The translations under genes were made by a program, and so were the position numbers. Under the pieces are notes generated by a model. That model was not told the DNA's origin. It saw only the letters and a list, made by a program, of their open reading frames with translations, and searched no databases. Shown here one piece after another: positions 1 to 8,021 of a stretch of 42,286 nt of DNA (its first letter is position 1; each line of letters begins with the position of its first letter). Source of the stretch: a virus; IMG/VR virus record IMGVR_UViG_3300025909_000003, positions 1 through 42,286 of that record; one strand, given 5' to 3'.

Positions 1-127
1 CTTTCAGGCCTAAAGCAAGGCGTGGAGGACGTTGACTCCACGTTCGATCCCATGGCGAAAGCTATCGCGCGCCAAGTCCCGCTTCTCGATACCCTGAGCA
101 ACAAGCTTGGCATGGCGACCACCGACC
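1..127. repeat. Terminal direct repeat, left copy (circular contig overlap)
   Basis: These 127 bases are identical to 42160-42286. A reading frame opened at 41500 enters the right copy in frame and continues unbroken from base 1 to the stop at 1654-1656, so the two ends are one locus written twice. The length of 127 equals a common assembler k-mer size, so this is most simply an assembly overlap of a circular or circularly permuted molecule rather than a biological terminal repeat. The unit genome is 42,159 bp. Confidence 0.93.
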
Positions 128-1656
128 AGGCTGCCGACATGCACGCTCAAGATCGCGCCGTTTTCAATGCCACGCTGGGAGACAATACGGCTGCCAGTAT
201 TGGCCGCATCGGCGGTAACATCGGTGGCGCGGCTCCGCTGGTCATGGGCGGCAACATGCTCGCTGGTCGCGTTGCAGCTGCGCTTCCCGAGGCCGCTGCG
301 CCTATAACCACATTTCTTGCTGGCAATGGCGGCGGCAATCTCCTGACCAAGGGCGCTTCTGTGGCTGCTCACGGCGCACTTGAAGGCGGCATGGGGGCAG
401 CGACCGTATCTGGCGGGAACGACGCTCCGCTGACACAGCAGATCGAACAGGGCATGGCGGGAGGCGCTATCCTTGGCCCCGCTGGCAAGCTTGTAGCCGC
501 TGGCGGCGGCGCGCTCGCCAATGCCGTTGCACCCAAGGTAAACCCCATCGTGGCGCAACTTGCTCAAAAGGCTGTTGACGCAGGGATCGACCTTCGCGGT
601 AGCCAGATCAGCGCGAGCCCGTTCGTCAAGACTGTCGATAGCGTTCTCGCCCGTGTGCCGGGTTCTGGCATCGCCGCCGATAATGCGACCCAGCGCGAGC
701 AGTTCACGCGCGCTGTTGGCCGCACGTTCGGAGCGGATGCAACGTCGCTAACCCCGGACGTCATGAGTGCCGCCAAGCAAAATATTAGCAAGGTCTATAA
801 GGATGTTGCAGCGCGTACCAATGTTCAGGCCGGACCCGAATTGACGGATGCTCTTGATCAGATCCATGCAGACGCGCAAGGAGTGCTGGACACCAACAAG
901 GTTCCGGCCCTTGAGAAGCTGATCCAGAACATCAAGGGTAAGATCGGCCCGGATGGAACCATGCCGGGCGAGACGTTCCAGGCACTCACCAACAAGGGGT
1001 CGATGCTCGATCGTGCGACCCAGGACAGCTATTCTCCTTACGCCAACATCGCCAAGGAGATTAAGGCGCACTTGAATGATGCGCTGGAATCCTCTGCTAC
1101 ACCAGAGGATGCAGCCGCACTCTCCAAGGCCGATTGGCAATGGAAGAACATGCGCACGGTCGAGAAGCTGATCGCTAATTCGCCCGACAACCAGATTGAT
1201 CCGGCGCGCCTCAATGCTCCTGTGTCGAACAGCTTCAAGAACCGCGCCTATACTGGTGCCGGCGATTTGGGCGACCTCGCTGATATTGGACAGCGTTTCC
1301 TCAAAGATCAGGGTTCGTCAAACACCGCAGAGCGCGGCGCCGTCATGAACGCCCTGTTGAAGCACGGCGCAGGTCTCGCTGGTGGGGCAAGTTCTCTACT
1401 TGGTTACCACGCAGGCCTTGATCCGCTCTATGCAGCTGGAGCTGGCGCGTTGGCTGCCGGTGGCACTTCTCTGGTTTCGCGTGGAGTCGGTAAGGCGCTC
1501 AGCAGCGACCTATACCGCAATCAGCTAATCAAGGCGGCGCTCAATACTGACAAAACGGGTGGGGTCATCGCCCCGTGGCTGGCGCAGAACTTCGTGCCAC
1601 TTACCGTCGCCGGGACCAACCGGCTTATCAGCAACACCACGCCTCCGGGACGCTAA
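1..1656 (+). CDS. Ejection (internal virion) protein, P22 gp16-like, C-terminal part
   Basis: This is the last 551 residues of a 771-residue protein that starts at 41500 and crosses the contig join; codon 221 begins at base 1. This part is rich in Ala and Gly, with hydrophobic glycine-rich stretches near 180-520 and 1360-1500 that could associate with membrane, as expected of proteins ejected with the DNA. The position after two other ejection proteins and before the tailspike is the P22 gp7-gp20-gp16-gp9 order. No enzyme motif is visible in this part; the peptidase-like domain is in the N-terminal part at the other end of the window. Assignment rests on position and composition, not residue-level similarity. 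Confidence 0.75.
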   Translation, partial: LSGLKQGVEDVDSTFDPMAKAIARQVPLLDTLSNKLGMATTDQAADMHAQDRAVFNATLGDNTAASIGRIGGNIGGAAPLVMGGNMLAGRVAAALPEAAAPITTFLAGNGGGNLLTKGASVAAHGALEGGMGAATVSGGNDAPLTQQIEQGMAGGAILGPAGKLVAAGGGALANAVAPKVNPIVAQLAQKAVDAGIDLRGSQISASPFVKTVDSVLARVPGSGIAADNATQREQFTRAVGRTFGADATSLTPDVMSAAKQNISKVYKDVAARTNVQAGPELTDALDQIHADAQGVLDTNKVPALEKLIQNIKGKIGPDGTMPGETFQALTNKGSMLDRATQDSYSPYANIAKEIKAHLNDALESSATPEDAAALSKADWQWKNMRTVEKLIANSPDNQIDPARLNAPVSNSFKNRAYTGAGDLGDLADIGQRFLKDQGSSNTAERGAVMNALLKHGAGLAGGASSLLGYHAGLDPLYAAGAGALAAGGTSLVSRGVGKALSSDLYRNQLIKAALNTDKTGGVIAPWLAQNFVPLTVAGTNRLISNTTPPGR

Positions 1657-1721
1657 GCCCCCCAGGAACCCCTTACCGAAGTTGACCCCAAAGAACAGGA
1701 TCAGCCCGACCTCCAGCCGGT

Positions 1722-1907
1722 TCAAATCCTGAACACCCAGCCGATACCGGCAAATAGTAGATAGACAGCGCCGCCGACGATCAGCCCTAGCGGGGCGCGT
1801 TCGGTCTGAAACCCGCCGTCGAACGACACATAGAGGAAGACCAGCACCGCGAGGAATATTCCTAGGCGGTGAACGAAGCCCAGCGGGCCAAATGAGTGCC
1901 GTTCCAC
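1722..1907 (-). CDS. Small two-helix membrane protein, antisense to late operon
   Basis: A 61-residue protein on the strand opposite the late operon, in the gap between the ejection protein and the tailspike. It has two clear hydrophobic segments (about residues 15-28 and 39-58) separated by a short polar loop. The start is a GTG at 1907-1905; no strong ribosome binding site is visible. A TATAAG box ending 7 bases before the GTG could be a -10 element of a nearly leaderless transcript, but its -35 is poor. Another antisense pair of tiny membrane proteins lies after the tailspike, which makes a lysogenic-conversion or exclusion function imaginable. No family recognised. Confidence 0.5.
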   Translation of the reverse strand: MERHSFGPLGFVHRLGIFLAVLVFLYVSFDGGFQTERAPLGLIVGGAVYLLFAGIGWVFRI

Positions 1908-1971
1908 GCGGCGCTTATACTCTCATTTGCGCGCCCGCGAAATCGAAATCGACAACAAAAAGGAACGCCGG

Positions 1972-4071
1972 ATGGCCGTACCTGTCCTTAATGGGAAAAC
2001 CCAATTTCTTGATGCTGCCGGCGTGTCTCTGGCGCTCGGCACCGTCTCGCTTTACGTCCCCGGCACGACCACGCCCAAGCAGACGTGGCAGGATCAGGGC
2101 AAGACGATCCTGAACACCACGCCCACGATCAACCTGGATGCTGGCGGCTACGCCATGATCTACGGCGCGGGAGCTTACCGTCAGGTCGTCAAGGACGCGA
2201 TGGGCACCACGATCTGGGATCAGGTTGCTTGGGCGAACGACGCGGAAGGCGACCTAGCCGATGCCTCGGGCTCGTCTTTGGTAGGCTATCAGGCCCACGG
2301 CACGACGGTTGCCACGCAGACCGTACAAGACAGGCTTCGTCGCACCGTCGAACTGGACGATTATTTCGTGACAGGAGACAGCGATTACAGCGCTGCCATG
2401 TCTCGCGCGATTGCCGAGATCAACACCGGCACGATCGGCAAGCTCGTCCTTCCCGCCAAGGCTTACACCATCGCCTCGGGCTCTATCGGCGGAACCTACA
2501 CGATCACCCGCAATGGCGTGGAGATCGACGCGCGCGGGGCGACAGTCACGATCAGTGGCAGCACGCTCGTTACCTCGCTGTTTACCTTCCTCAACTGCTC
2601 CGGTCGCATCCGGGGCGGTACATGGATCGGCAATGCGTCGGGCACCGGCTACACCAACGGCTCGGCGGTGCAGTTCCTTCTAACCAGCGCGGCGACCGCT
2701 GGTATTTCCATTATCGAAGTGACGGGCGCGACGTTCCAGAACTTTAAGTCGCCCTATTGGGTATACGTCTATAATTCGTGCCCCGCCGCAAACAACTACG
2801 CCATTAAAACGATCCGGATTACCGACAATAGCTTTGTATCCGTGTCGGGCAACCAGATAGACGTTTCCAACCTGGGCCAGCGTACGTCGTTCATCTGCAT
2901 CGAAAGCACGGCTTCCGTCTCCGATGGTGCGGGCGGATGCTATGACGTGAAGGTCACCGGCAACAGCGGTGACGGCTCCTATGTCCGCTCAGGCGTGTTC
3001 CTGTCCGGCAAAGTCATTCGCGCGCGTGTTCTCGACAACGATTTCGTGAACTGCGGCCAAAGTGGTGCGAACGACAATTGCGGTGCCTATGCCTTCGCGG
3101 CCTACGACAGCGCGCAGCTCGGAATGGCAAACGTTGAGTTTATTGCCAACAGCGTTAACAACGTCCGCTCGGTCGGGATCTACACAGCGGGCCATATTCC
3201 TGGTCTGCGGATCAAAGATTTCAACTGCTACACCCAGACAGACACGGTTGATGCCTCACTCCCCAAGGGCGCTGTCTGTTTGAACGGCCCTACCGACTTC
3301 ATTGTCGAGGGTGTGGATTGCAAGGACATTGCCTCAGACGGCGTATTCTTTACCCCCGATACGGCGATCGTGCGCGGCGTTATCCGGAATGTGTCCGGGG
3401 TGAACTGCAAGAATGTGGTCAATCTCGTTTCCAACTTCGCCGACACGGACGGGCTTGAAGTTTATGGGATCACTGGACACGAGTTCACCGCAAACGGCAT
3501 CGCCATCAACCTGGTGGATGGGGCGTGGACCGCGAAAAACTGGCACATAAGCGACTTCGATCTAAGCAGCACGGTCACCGGATCGATCGGTGTTCGCCTA
3601 TTCTCTGGCGGAGCTGGTAAGTTCTTCAACATCACCATCGGGGGAGCGTCGCGCGTAAAGGCTGAAACCTACGGCGTCGATGTGAACAGCATGGGGTCAA
3701 GTACGTCCGGCGTAATGCGCATCTCTGGAATTTCGTTTGACGGCCCATTCTCGGGCGCTGGACTGCGTGCGAATAGCGCCGTTGGTGTGGATATAGACGA
3801 CCTGTCGTTCGCGAACCAGGACACCACCGGCTATTGCTTCAGGGTTTCGGGCACGCAGGGATCGCTGGGAGCGTCTATCCGCTACAACGGCGTCTCGGCC
3901 GGCTACGTGTTTGCGATCTCCGGAGTGGACTTTGGCAACAACGCGCCGACTTGGACGGCTGTAGCCGGTGCGAAGGTTTGGAAGCTCCAGCCTGGAGCGC
4001 TGGATTATGCCTTTTGGGTTAATACCGATGGCGGTACGACGTGGAAGCGTGGAGGCCAGATAGAGGCTTAA
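1972..4071 (+). CDS. Tailspike / tail fibre protein with head-binding N-terminus and beta-helix
   Basis: A 699-residue receptor-binding protein. The first 90 residues match the common podovirus tailspike N-terminus (SLYVPGTTTPKQTWQDQGKT, then LDAGG and an IYGAGAYRQVV stretch), which attaches the spike to the tail. The rest is repetitive, rich in Gly, Thr, Val and Asn, with N-x-V/I-x-G-type rungs typical of right-handed parallel beta-helix spikes that bind or cleave surface polysaccharide. No catalytic residues can be assigned by eye. An upstream in-frame start at 1927 exists, but ATG 1972 has an AAAAGGA ribosome site 8 bases before it and begins the conserved domain. The stop codon overlaps the stop of the convergent small gene at 4068. 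Confidence 0.85.
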   Translation: MAVPVLNGKTQFLDAAGVSLALGTVSLYVPGTTTPKQTWQDQGKTILNTTPTINLDAGGYAMIYGAGAYRQVVKDAMGTTIWDQVAWANDAEGDLADASGSSLVGYQAHGTTVATQTVQDRLRRTVELDDYFVTGDSDYSAAMSRAIAEINTGTIGKLVLPAKAYTIASGSIGGTYTITRNGVEIDARGATVTISGSTLVTSLFTFLNCSGRIRGGTWIGNASGTGYTNGSAVQFLLTSAATAGISIIEVTGATFQNFKSPYWVYVYNSCPAANNYAIKTIRITDNSFVSVSGNQIDVSNLGQRTSFICIESTASVSDGAGGCYDVKVTGNSGDGSYVRSGVFLSGKVIRARVLDNDFVNCGQSGANDNCGAYAFAAYDSAQLGMANVEFIANSVNNVRSVGIYTAGHIPGLRIKDFNCYTQTDTVDASLPKGAVCLNGPTDFIVEGVDCKDIASDGVFFTPDTAIVRGVIRNVSGVNCKNVVNLVSNFADTDGLEVYGITGHEFTANGIAINLVDGAWTAKNWHISDFDLSSTVTGSIGVRLFSGGAGKFFNITIGGASRVKAETYGVDVNSMGSSTSGVMRISGISFDGPFSGAGLRANSAVGVDIDDLSFANQDTTGYCFRVSGTQGSLGASIRYNGVSAGYVFAISGVDFGNNAPTWTAVAGAKVWKLQPGALDYAFWVNTDGGTTWKRGGQIEA

Positions 4072-4160
4072 TTGCGCCCCATTACCCGTCCGCTAAGCAG
4101 CCCGGCCATGAACGCGAAAGCCACCGTTACAATCCACGCGACGACCTGAGATGTAGTCAT
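4068..4160 (-). CDS. Tiny single-helix membrane protein (30 aa)
   Basis: A 30-residue ORF: polar N-terminus (MTTSQ), one hydrophobic helix (residues 6-22), then a basic tail (SGRVMGRN). It starts 4 bases after the stop of the 38-residue ORF at 4165-4281 and is probably co-transcribed and translated by re-initiation, since only a weak GAAG lies before its ATG. Its TAA overlaps the tailspike stop codon in convergent orientation. Both minus-strand ORFs are membrane peptides, which supports a real pair. Function unknown. Confidence 0.5.
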   Translation of the reverse strand: MTTSQVVAWIVTVAFAFMAGLLSGRVMGRN

Positions 4161-4164
4161 AACT

Positions 4165-4281
4165 TCAAGCGTACATAGTCACTAGCCGATAGGCAATAAC
4201 GCAAAGCAAAATTACAGCCAAAGCGGCGACAATCCTGAAGACAATGGCGTTGGCCCGATCAACGTATTCCTGGCTGCTCAT
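4165..4281 (-). CDS. Tiny single-helix membrane protein (38 aa)
   Basis: A 38-residue ORF with an excellent ribosome binding site (AGGAGGGG, 3 bases before the ATG). The N-terminus is polar and charged (MSSQEYVDRAN), followed by one long hydrophobic segment (about residues 13-31) and a short basic end, so a single-pass membrane peptide is likely. It is the first of two antisense genes between tailspike and SGNH esterase, and a plausible minus-strand promoter lies upstream at 4305-4333. The strong start signal argues against a chance ORF. Possible roles include a moron, an antiholin-like peptide or superinfection exclusion; none can be shown. Confidence 0.6.
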   Translation of the reverse strand: MSSQEYVDRANAIVFRIVAALAVILLCVIAYRLVTMYA

Positions 4282-4304
4282 AGCCCCTCCTGCGATGTGA
4301 GGCG

Positions 4305-4333
4305 TGTGTATGCCATGCCCTATAAATATTCAA
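4305..4333 (-). promoter_or_regulatory. Candidate minus-strand promoter for the antisense membrane peptides
   Basis: Read on the minus strand, TTGAAT (4333-4328) and TACACA (4310-4305) are separated by exactly 17 bases, 24 bases upstream of the ATG at 4281. The -35 matches TTGACA at 4 of 6 positions; the -10 is weak. This would give the two small genes a promoter of their own, independent of the late operon running the other way. Confidence 0.4.
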
Positions 4334-4365
4334 CGCCGCCCACAAAAATCACAAAGGACTAGCTG

Positions 4366-6216
4366 ATGCGCCTTGGTCTTGGCCTTGGGTTACTCTCCAG
4401 CACGTCGCTTAGCAGCGGGGGTGGTACGCCTGCGGTCTATACGCAGCCCTATAACTACCAGATGGTTGCTATGGGCGACAGCCGTACTGCCCAAGGCGCC
4501 AATATCACCGGCACCTATGGGGTTAGCGGGGGTCTGCAATATGTGGCTGGGCAAGGGCCTGATTCCGCGATCGGCATGTACTCCGGGCACCAGCTTCGCC
4601 AGCTTGCCGCTTATGTCAACGCAGGCGGCCCGGGCCAGACAGTGGAGGGTATCCTTGCCTATCCGCGCACCGGAACAAACACGGTGGATCTGGCCCAGAT
4701 CGCCGCGCTGGATATAGGGTGCGTGGTTTTCTACATGGGCACCAATTCCATGCAGAACACGCCGCTGGCGACCAGCATGCAGGTCACACCCACGCTCGGC
4801 ACCGCCCCCACGGCGATCCTTAATGCCATTGCCGCGTTGACGAACCCTGCGGTAAACTGGGTGTCTGCTAACGGTGCTTATAATGCCCCTCTGCCCTTGG
4901 CAGGCGGCAAGCCCAAGAACGTCATAATCATCAACGAGACGCCTCGCGGTGTCGCGGCGGATGGCACCAACAACAGCACGCAGAGTTCTGCCACGTTCGC
5001 GCTTCCCAGCGCTGGCGGCGTGGGCGACGTGTTCGAAGCCTATGCGACCTGGCTGAAGAAGTTCGACTATGCCTCGGGAGACGCTCTGGCCAATCCGCGT
5101 GTAACGGTCATTGACACGTTCCACGATGCATCGATCCTGGACACGACCACACCGGGAGCGTCCGGCGCGGGCACTAGTTGGCTAAATCAGGCCGGCCTTT
5201 TCGGGGACGGACTTCATCCAAATCCGAATGGTGTTGACGCGATCGGCAAGGTTGCCGGTACTCGTCTCGCTGGTATCCTTACCAACTCCACACCCTTCAT
5301 CGAATTGCCCACCTCGGCCACGGCCAGCGCCAATCTCATGCCTAACCCGCTTTTCGCGGCGGGAACAAGCGTCGTCAGCACGTTAGCCGGCGCGACACTG
5401 AGCAGTGCCCTGCTTCCCGGTGGAACCACCGCCATCATGGATGGAACCGGCACTGGCGGCACGGGCACCTATCACTTCTCCAACGCCGCTACAGCCTCCG
5501 GTACGGCTACCCTGACCACGACGGCGGGGACATTGTTCACCGCAACCGTCACGAATGGTTCTACCCTGTTCACAGTCACGGGCGCTCCTACGGGGTCGAT
5601 CACGAACGGTGCGACGATTACCGGCGCGATCCTGCCTTCGGGGACGAGCATCGGCGTGAGCGGCTCGGGAACTGGCCTGAACATCAACGTCGCCGTTAAT
5701 TCGATCAGCGGGACGCTCGGCAGCGAAATGGTGCTGACGGTGACAGGAACCTCTCCGGCGAGCGCTCCGACGATCTCGATCATTCAATCTGCCGGCTCGA
5801 CCGCCCTTAATTCTATCGATCTTTCGACCGACTATATTCGCGGTTGCGCCAACATTAAATATACGGTGGGCGTCGCTGATAGCGTGGTTTCGGTCTATCC
5901 GCAGGTTTCCTACCGGGTCACCGATATTGCGCATTCCATGACCGCGCTCGGAGTTCAGACAGGTTCGGCCTTGGGGTACGGCAATAACGCCAATTATAAG
6001 GTTGACGTCAAGAATGCCTTCAAGGACTTGGGCGACGGTATCTACAAGCCCTACGTCACGCCGACGAGCAGCCTTACCGCGCAAGGGCTTTCCGCAGGCA
6101 CGCACCCCACGACGCTGACAATGCGCGTGTCGGCGGTTCTATATGCCAGCAAGTCGCAGAATTTCGTCCTGTCCGTATCCCAGATGGGCGCGGTTAAGCT
6201 GGCGGCGGGGGCCTGA
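4366..6216 (+). CDS. SGNH/GDSL-type hydrolase, tail-associated esterase candidate
   Basis: A 616-residue protein with the SGNH hydrolase blocks in order: GDSR near residues 37-40 with the nucleophile Ser39, GTN at 125-127 (block III Asn), and DGLHPN at 281-286 with catalytic Asp281 and His284. The remaining 300 residues are low-complexity Thr/Ser/Gly beta-rich sequence typical of tail-fibre regions. Family members in phages often remove acetyl groups from capsule or O-antigen. It follows the tailspike, so a structural or adsorption role is likely. The start has AAAGGA 8 bases upstream. Enzyme class is well supported; substrate and virion location are inferred. Confidence 0.85.
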   Translation: MRLGLGLGLLSSTSLSSGGGTPAVYTQPYNYQMVAMGDSRTAQGANITGTYGVSGGLQYVAGQGPDSAIGMYSGHQLRQLAAYVNAGGPGQTVEGILAYPRTGTNTVDLAQIAALDIGCVVFYMGTNSMQNTPLATSMQVTPTLGTAPTAILNAIAALTNPAVNWVSANGAYNAPLPLAGGKPKNVIIINETPRGVAADGTNNSTQSSATFALPSAGGVGDVFEAYATWLKKFDYASGDALANPRVTVIDTFHDASILDTTTPGASGAGTSWLNQAGLFGDGLHPNPNGVDAIGKVAGTRLAGILTNSTPFIELPTSATASANLMPNPLFAAGTSVVSTLAGATLSSALLPGGTTAIMDGTGTGGTGTYHFSNAATASGTATLTTTAGTLFTATVTNGSTLFTVTGAPTGSITNGATITGAILPSGTSIGVSGSGTGLNINVAVNSISGTLGSEMVLTVTGTSPASAPTISIIQSAGSTALNSIDLSTDYIRGCANIKYTVGVADSVVSVYPQVSYRVTDIAHSMTALGVQTGSALGYGNNANYKVDVKNAFKDLGDGIYKPYVTPTSSLTAQGLSAGTHPTTLTMRVSAVLYASKSQNFVLSVSQMGAVKLAAGA

Positions 6217-6217
6217 T

Positions 6218-6316
6218 ATGGGATCGCACCCTTGGACGACCATCATGCGGTGGTCGTTGATAATCCCGCTTGCCCTGGTGATCGCGGCGATTGCCCTGAG
6301 CATCGCGCTCCCATGA
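6218..6316 (+). CDS. Small membrane protein (32 aa)
   Basis: A 32-residue ORF beginning 1 base after the esterase stop (TGATATG) and ending with an ATGA overlap into the next gene. Residues 12-32 form one uninterrupted hydrophobic helix (LIIPLALVIAAIALSIALP), with a short polar N-terminus carrying one Arg. Tight packing between two late genes favours a real gene. It could be a holin-like or membrane-anchoring peptide. No family recognised. Confidence 0.55.
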   Translation: MGSHPWTTIMRWSLIIPLALVIAAIALSIALP

Positions 6317-6666
6317 GTACCGGGCCTGATGGGTTCGACATCGCCGGGATAATCGGGGGTGTGGTGACATTCCTCGCCAGCATAGGCGGTGGGATCAAGT
6401 GGCTCTTTGGCAGAGCTGAGCGACGGGAAAAGGCGCTCGACGCCAAGGAGGCGGAATTGGTGGCAAAACTGGAACAGCGCGTTGCTGCTCTGGAAGAGGA
6501 CAACCGGAAAATCTGGATGGCCTTGAGCTACGTGGTCCCGGCCCTCCATGCCCACGATCCGAAAAGCCCGGCCCTGAAAGCGGCTGCGCAAATCCTGGGC
6601 AATGCCTTCCCCGTGGACCTGAACACTCCCAAGGACATGACGGACACGCTCAGCAAGATTGGCTGA
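6313..6666 (+). CDS. Membrane-anchored coiled-coil protein, lysis-region
   Basis: A 117-residue protein: a short N-terminus, one hydrophobic segment at residues 9-32 (glycine-rich, possibly entering the membrane twice), then a charged helix with heptad-like spacing (about 36-68) and a C-terminal domain. ATG 6313 overlaps the preceding stop (ATGA), so translation is coupled to the 32-residue membrane peptide. An upstream in-frame start at 6232 would overlap that gene completely and is less likely. Anchored coiled-coil proteins of this type occur near phage lysis genes, but a distinct Rz/Rz1 pair is present downstream, so this one is not needed as a spanin. Function unknown. Confidence 0.7.
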   Translation: MSTGPDGFDIAGIIGGVVTFLASIGGGIKWLFGRAERREKALDAKEAELVAKLEQRVAALEEDNRKIWMALSYVVPALHAHDPKSPALKAAAQILGNAFPVDLNTPKDMTDTLSKIG

Positions 6667-6738
6667 GCCTCAACCGCGTACAGTAGCTTTGCGTTCCATC
6701 GCTTAGGCGATTTCCCCGAAACAGCGACAGGAGGCCTT

Positions 6739-7770
6739 GTGGCCTTTTACTCCACCGACGAACGTCGGGCGGCGCTAGACGCGCTTGCCCGTCACAGCGG
6801 CAACAAGCAGCATGCCGCAAACGATCTGGGTTGGACCCGACCACGGGTGCAGCGCCTCCTCGCTGAGATTGAGAAAGAGGGAGAAGTCCCGAAAGTACCC
6901 GTCGCCGAACCACTTCCACCGGATGACATTTCGACGGAAGAAACCATCGAGCTGATGCGTAAGCGTTTCGCTATCCGCGCTGAGCATCACCGAGCCAAGA
7001 ACTGGCGCGAGTTCCACGTCCCGACTGAAGGGCCTTATGCCCTTATGCTGTTCGGCGACCCGCACATCGATGACGACGGCTGCAATTGGGCTCTCCTAGA
7101 GGACCATTGCAAGCTGGCCCGCGAGACCAAGCATCTCTACGCAGTGTCGATCGGTGACGTGACGAACAACTGGGTCGGGCGGCTGGAGAAGCTGTACGGC
7201 AATCAGGAAACATCCGCGACCACGGCCCGCAAGCTGATTAAATGGCTCCTGACCGAGAGCGGCGTGCCTTGGTGGCTTTGGATTCACGGGAACCACGATG
7301 CCTGGAACCAAGGTATCCCAATTATCGAGGGCATGAACGCCCACAACGTGGTCATGGAGGATTGGCAGGCCAAGGTCGCGCTACGCAGCCCCAACGGTCA
7401 TAATCTGCGCATATGGCTTGCTCATAACTTCCCCGGGACCAGCCAGTGGAACAAACTCCACGGCGCGCAGAAAGCCGCCCAGATGAAGGATTGGGCGCAT
7501 CTCTATGTCGCCGGCCATCATCACAATTGGGCTCTCCATCAGGAAGAGCATGACCATCGCTCCTTCGTCTATTGGCTGGCCCGCGTCCGTGGGTACAAAT
7601 TCATGGACCAGTACGCCGACCATCTCGGATTCGGTGAACAGGAATACGGCTCTTCGGTTATCGCCGTGGTCGATCCGTTCTCGGACAAGCTGAATGCGCT
7701 GACGTGTTTCGCTGATCCGCATGAGGGCGTGGACTTCCTGAAGTTCAAGCGGAGGAAGGCTGCCGCATGA
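6739..7770 (+). CDS. Calcineurin-like metallophosphoesterase with N-terminal HTH
   Basis: A 343-residue protein. Residues 5-40 look like a Fis-type helix-turn-helix. From residue 100 on, the metallophosphoesterase motifs follow in order: GDPHID, GDVTNNW, GNHDAW, a His in AHNFPG, and GHHHNW, which supply the two-metal site. Such proteins hydrolyse phosphoester bonds; the phage targets are unknown. The start is GTG with AGGAGG 4 bases upstream. It sits between tail-associated and lysis genes and is coupled by ATGA to the next small gene. The fusion of a DNA-binding-like segment to the phosphoesterase suggests a nucleic-acid substrate, but this is inference. Confidence 0.85.
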   Translation: MAFYSTDERRAALDALARHSGNKQHAANDLGWTRPRVQRLLAEIEKEGEVPKVPVAEPLPPDDISTEETIELMRKRFAIRAEHHRAKNWREFHVPTEGPYALMLFGDPHIDDDGCNWALLEDHCKLARETKHLYAVSIGDVTNNWVGRLEKLYGNQETSATTARKLIKWLLTESGVPWWLWIHGNHDAWNQGIPIIEGMNAHNVVMEDWQAKVALRSPNGHNLRIWLAHNFPGTSQWNKLHGAQKAAQMKDWAHLYVAGHHHNWALHQEEHDHRSFVYWLARVRGYKFMDQYADHLGFGEQEYGSSVIAVVDPFSDKLNALTCFADPHEGVDFLKFKRRKAAA

Positions 7771-7967
7771 AGCTAACCGAAGCCCTCTCGCTCGATCCCA
7801 GCTTCTATAGCCTGGGGGATCGTAAAGCCGTTGCCGTAGAACTGATCGTCCGCGAACTGGACGGGATCAAGGCCGGTGACGAGCATTACCCCAGCCGTTG
7901 GCTCCGGATCATAGACATCTGCCGGCAGGAAGCCGGGATCGCTCCCAACAGCATCATCAACGACTGA
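7767..7967 (+). CDS. Hypothetical protein (66 aa), coupled to phosphoesterase
   Basis: A 66-residue, mildly acidic soluble protein starting at an ATGA overlap with the metallophosphoesterase stop. No domain, membrane segment or metal motif is visible. The overlap and preserved frame indicate a real gene translated with its upstream neighbour. Confidence 0.65.
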   Translation: MKLTEALSLDPSFYSLGDRKAVAVELIVRELDGIKAGDEHYPSRWLRIIDICRQEAGIAPNSIIND

Positions 7968-8021
7968 TACCCTGCGGGGTATATCCCGCACTTATACCCT
8001 ACAAGACATAAGGAAACCACC

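Noticed and set aside
1525-1725. Minus-strand 66-codon ORF starting at TTGA on the 1722 gene
   Set aside because: Only the first 25 residues look membrane-like; the rest is the antisense of the ejection protein, with no ribosome site.
2085-2747. Plus-strand 220-codon ORF inside the tailspike
   Set aside because: Arg/His-rich shadow frame of a GC-rich gene with no ribosome site.
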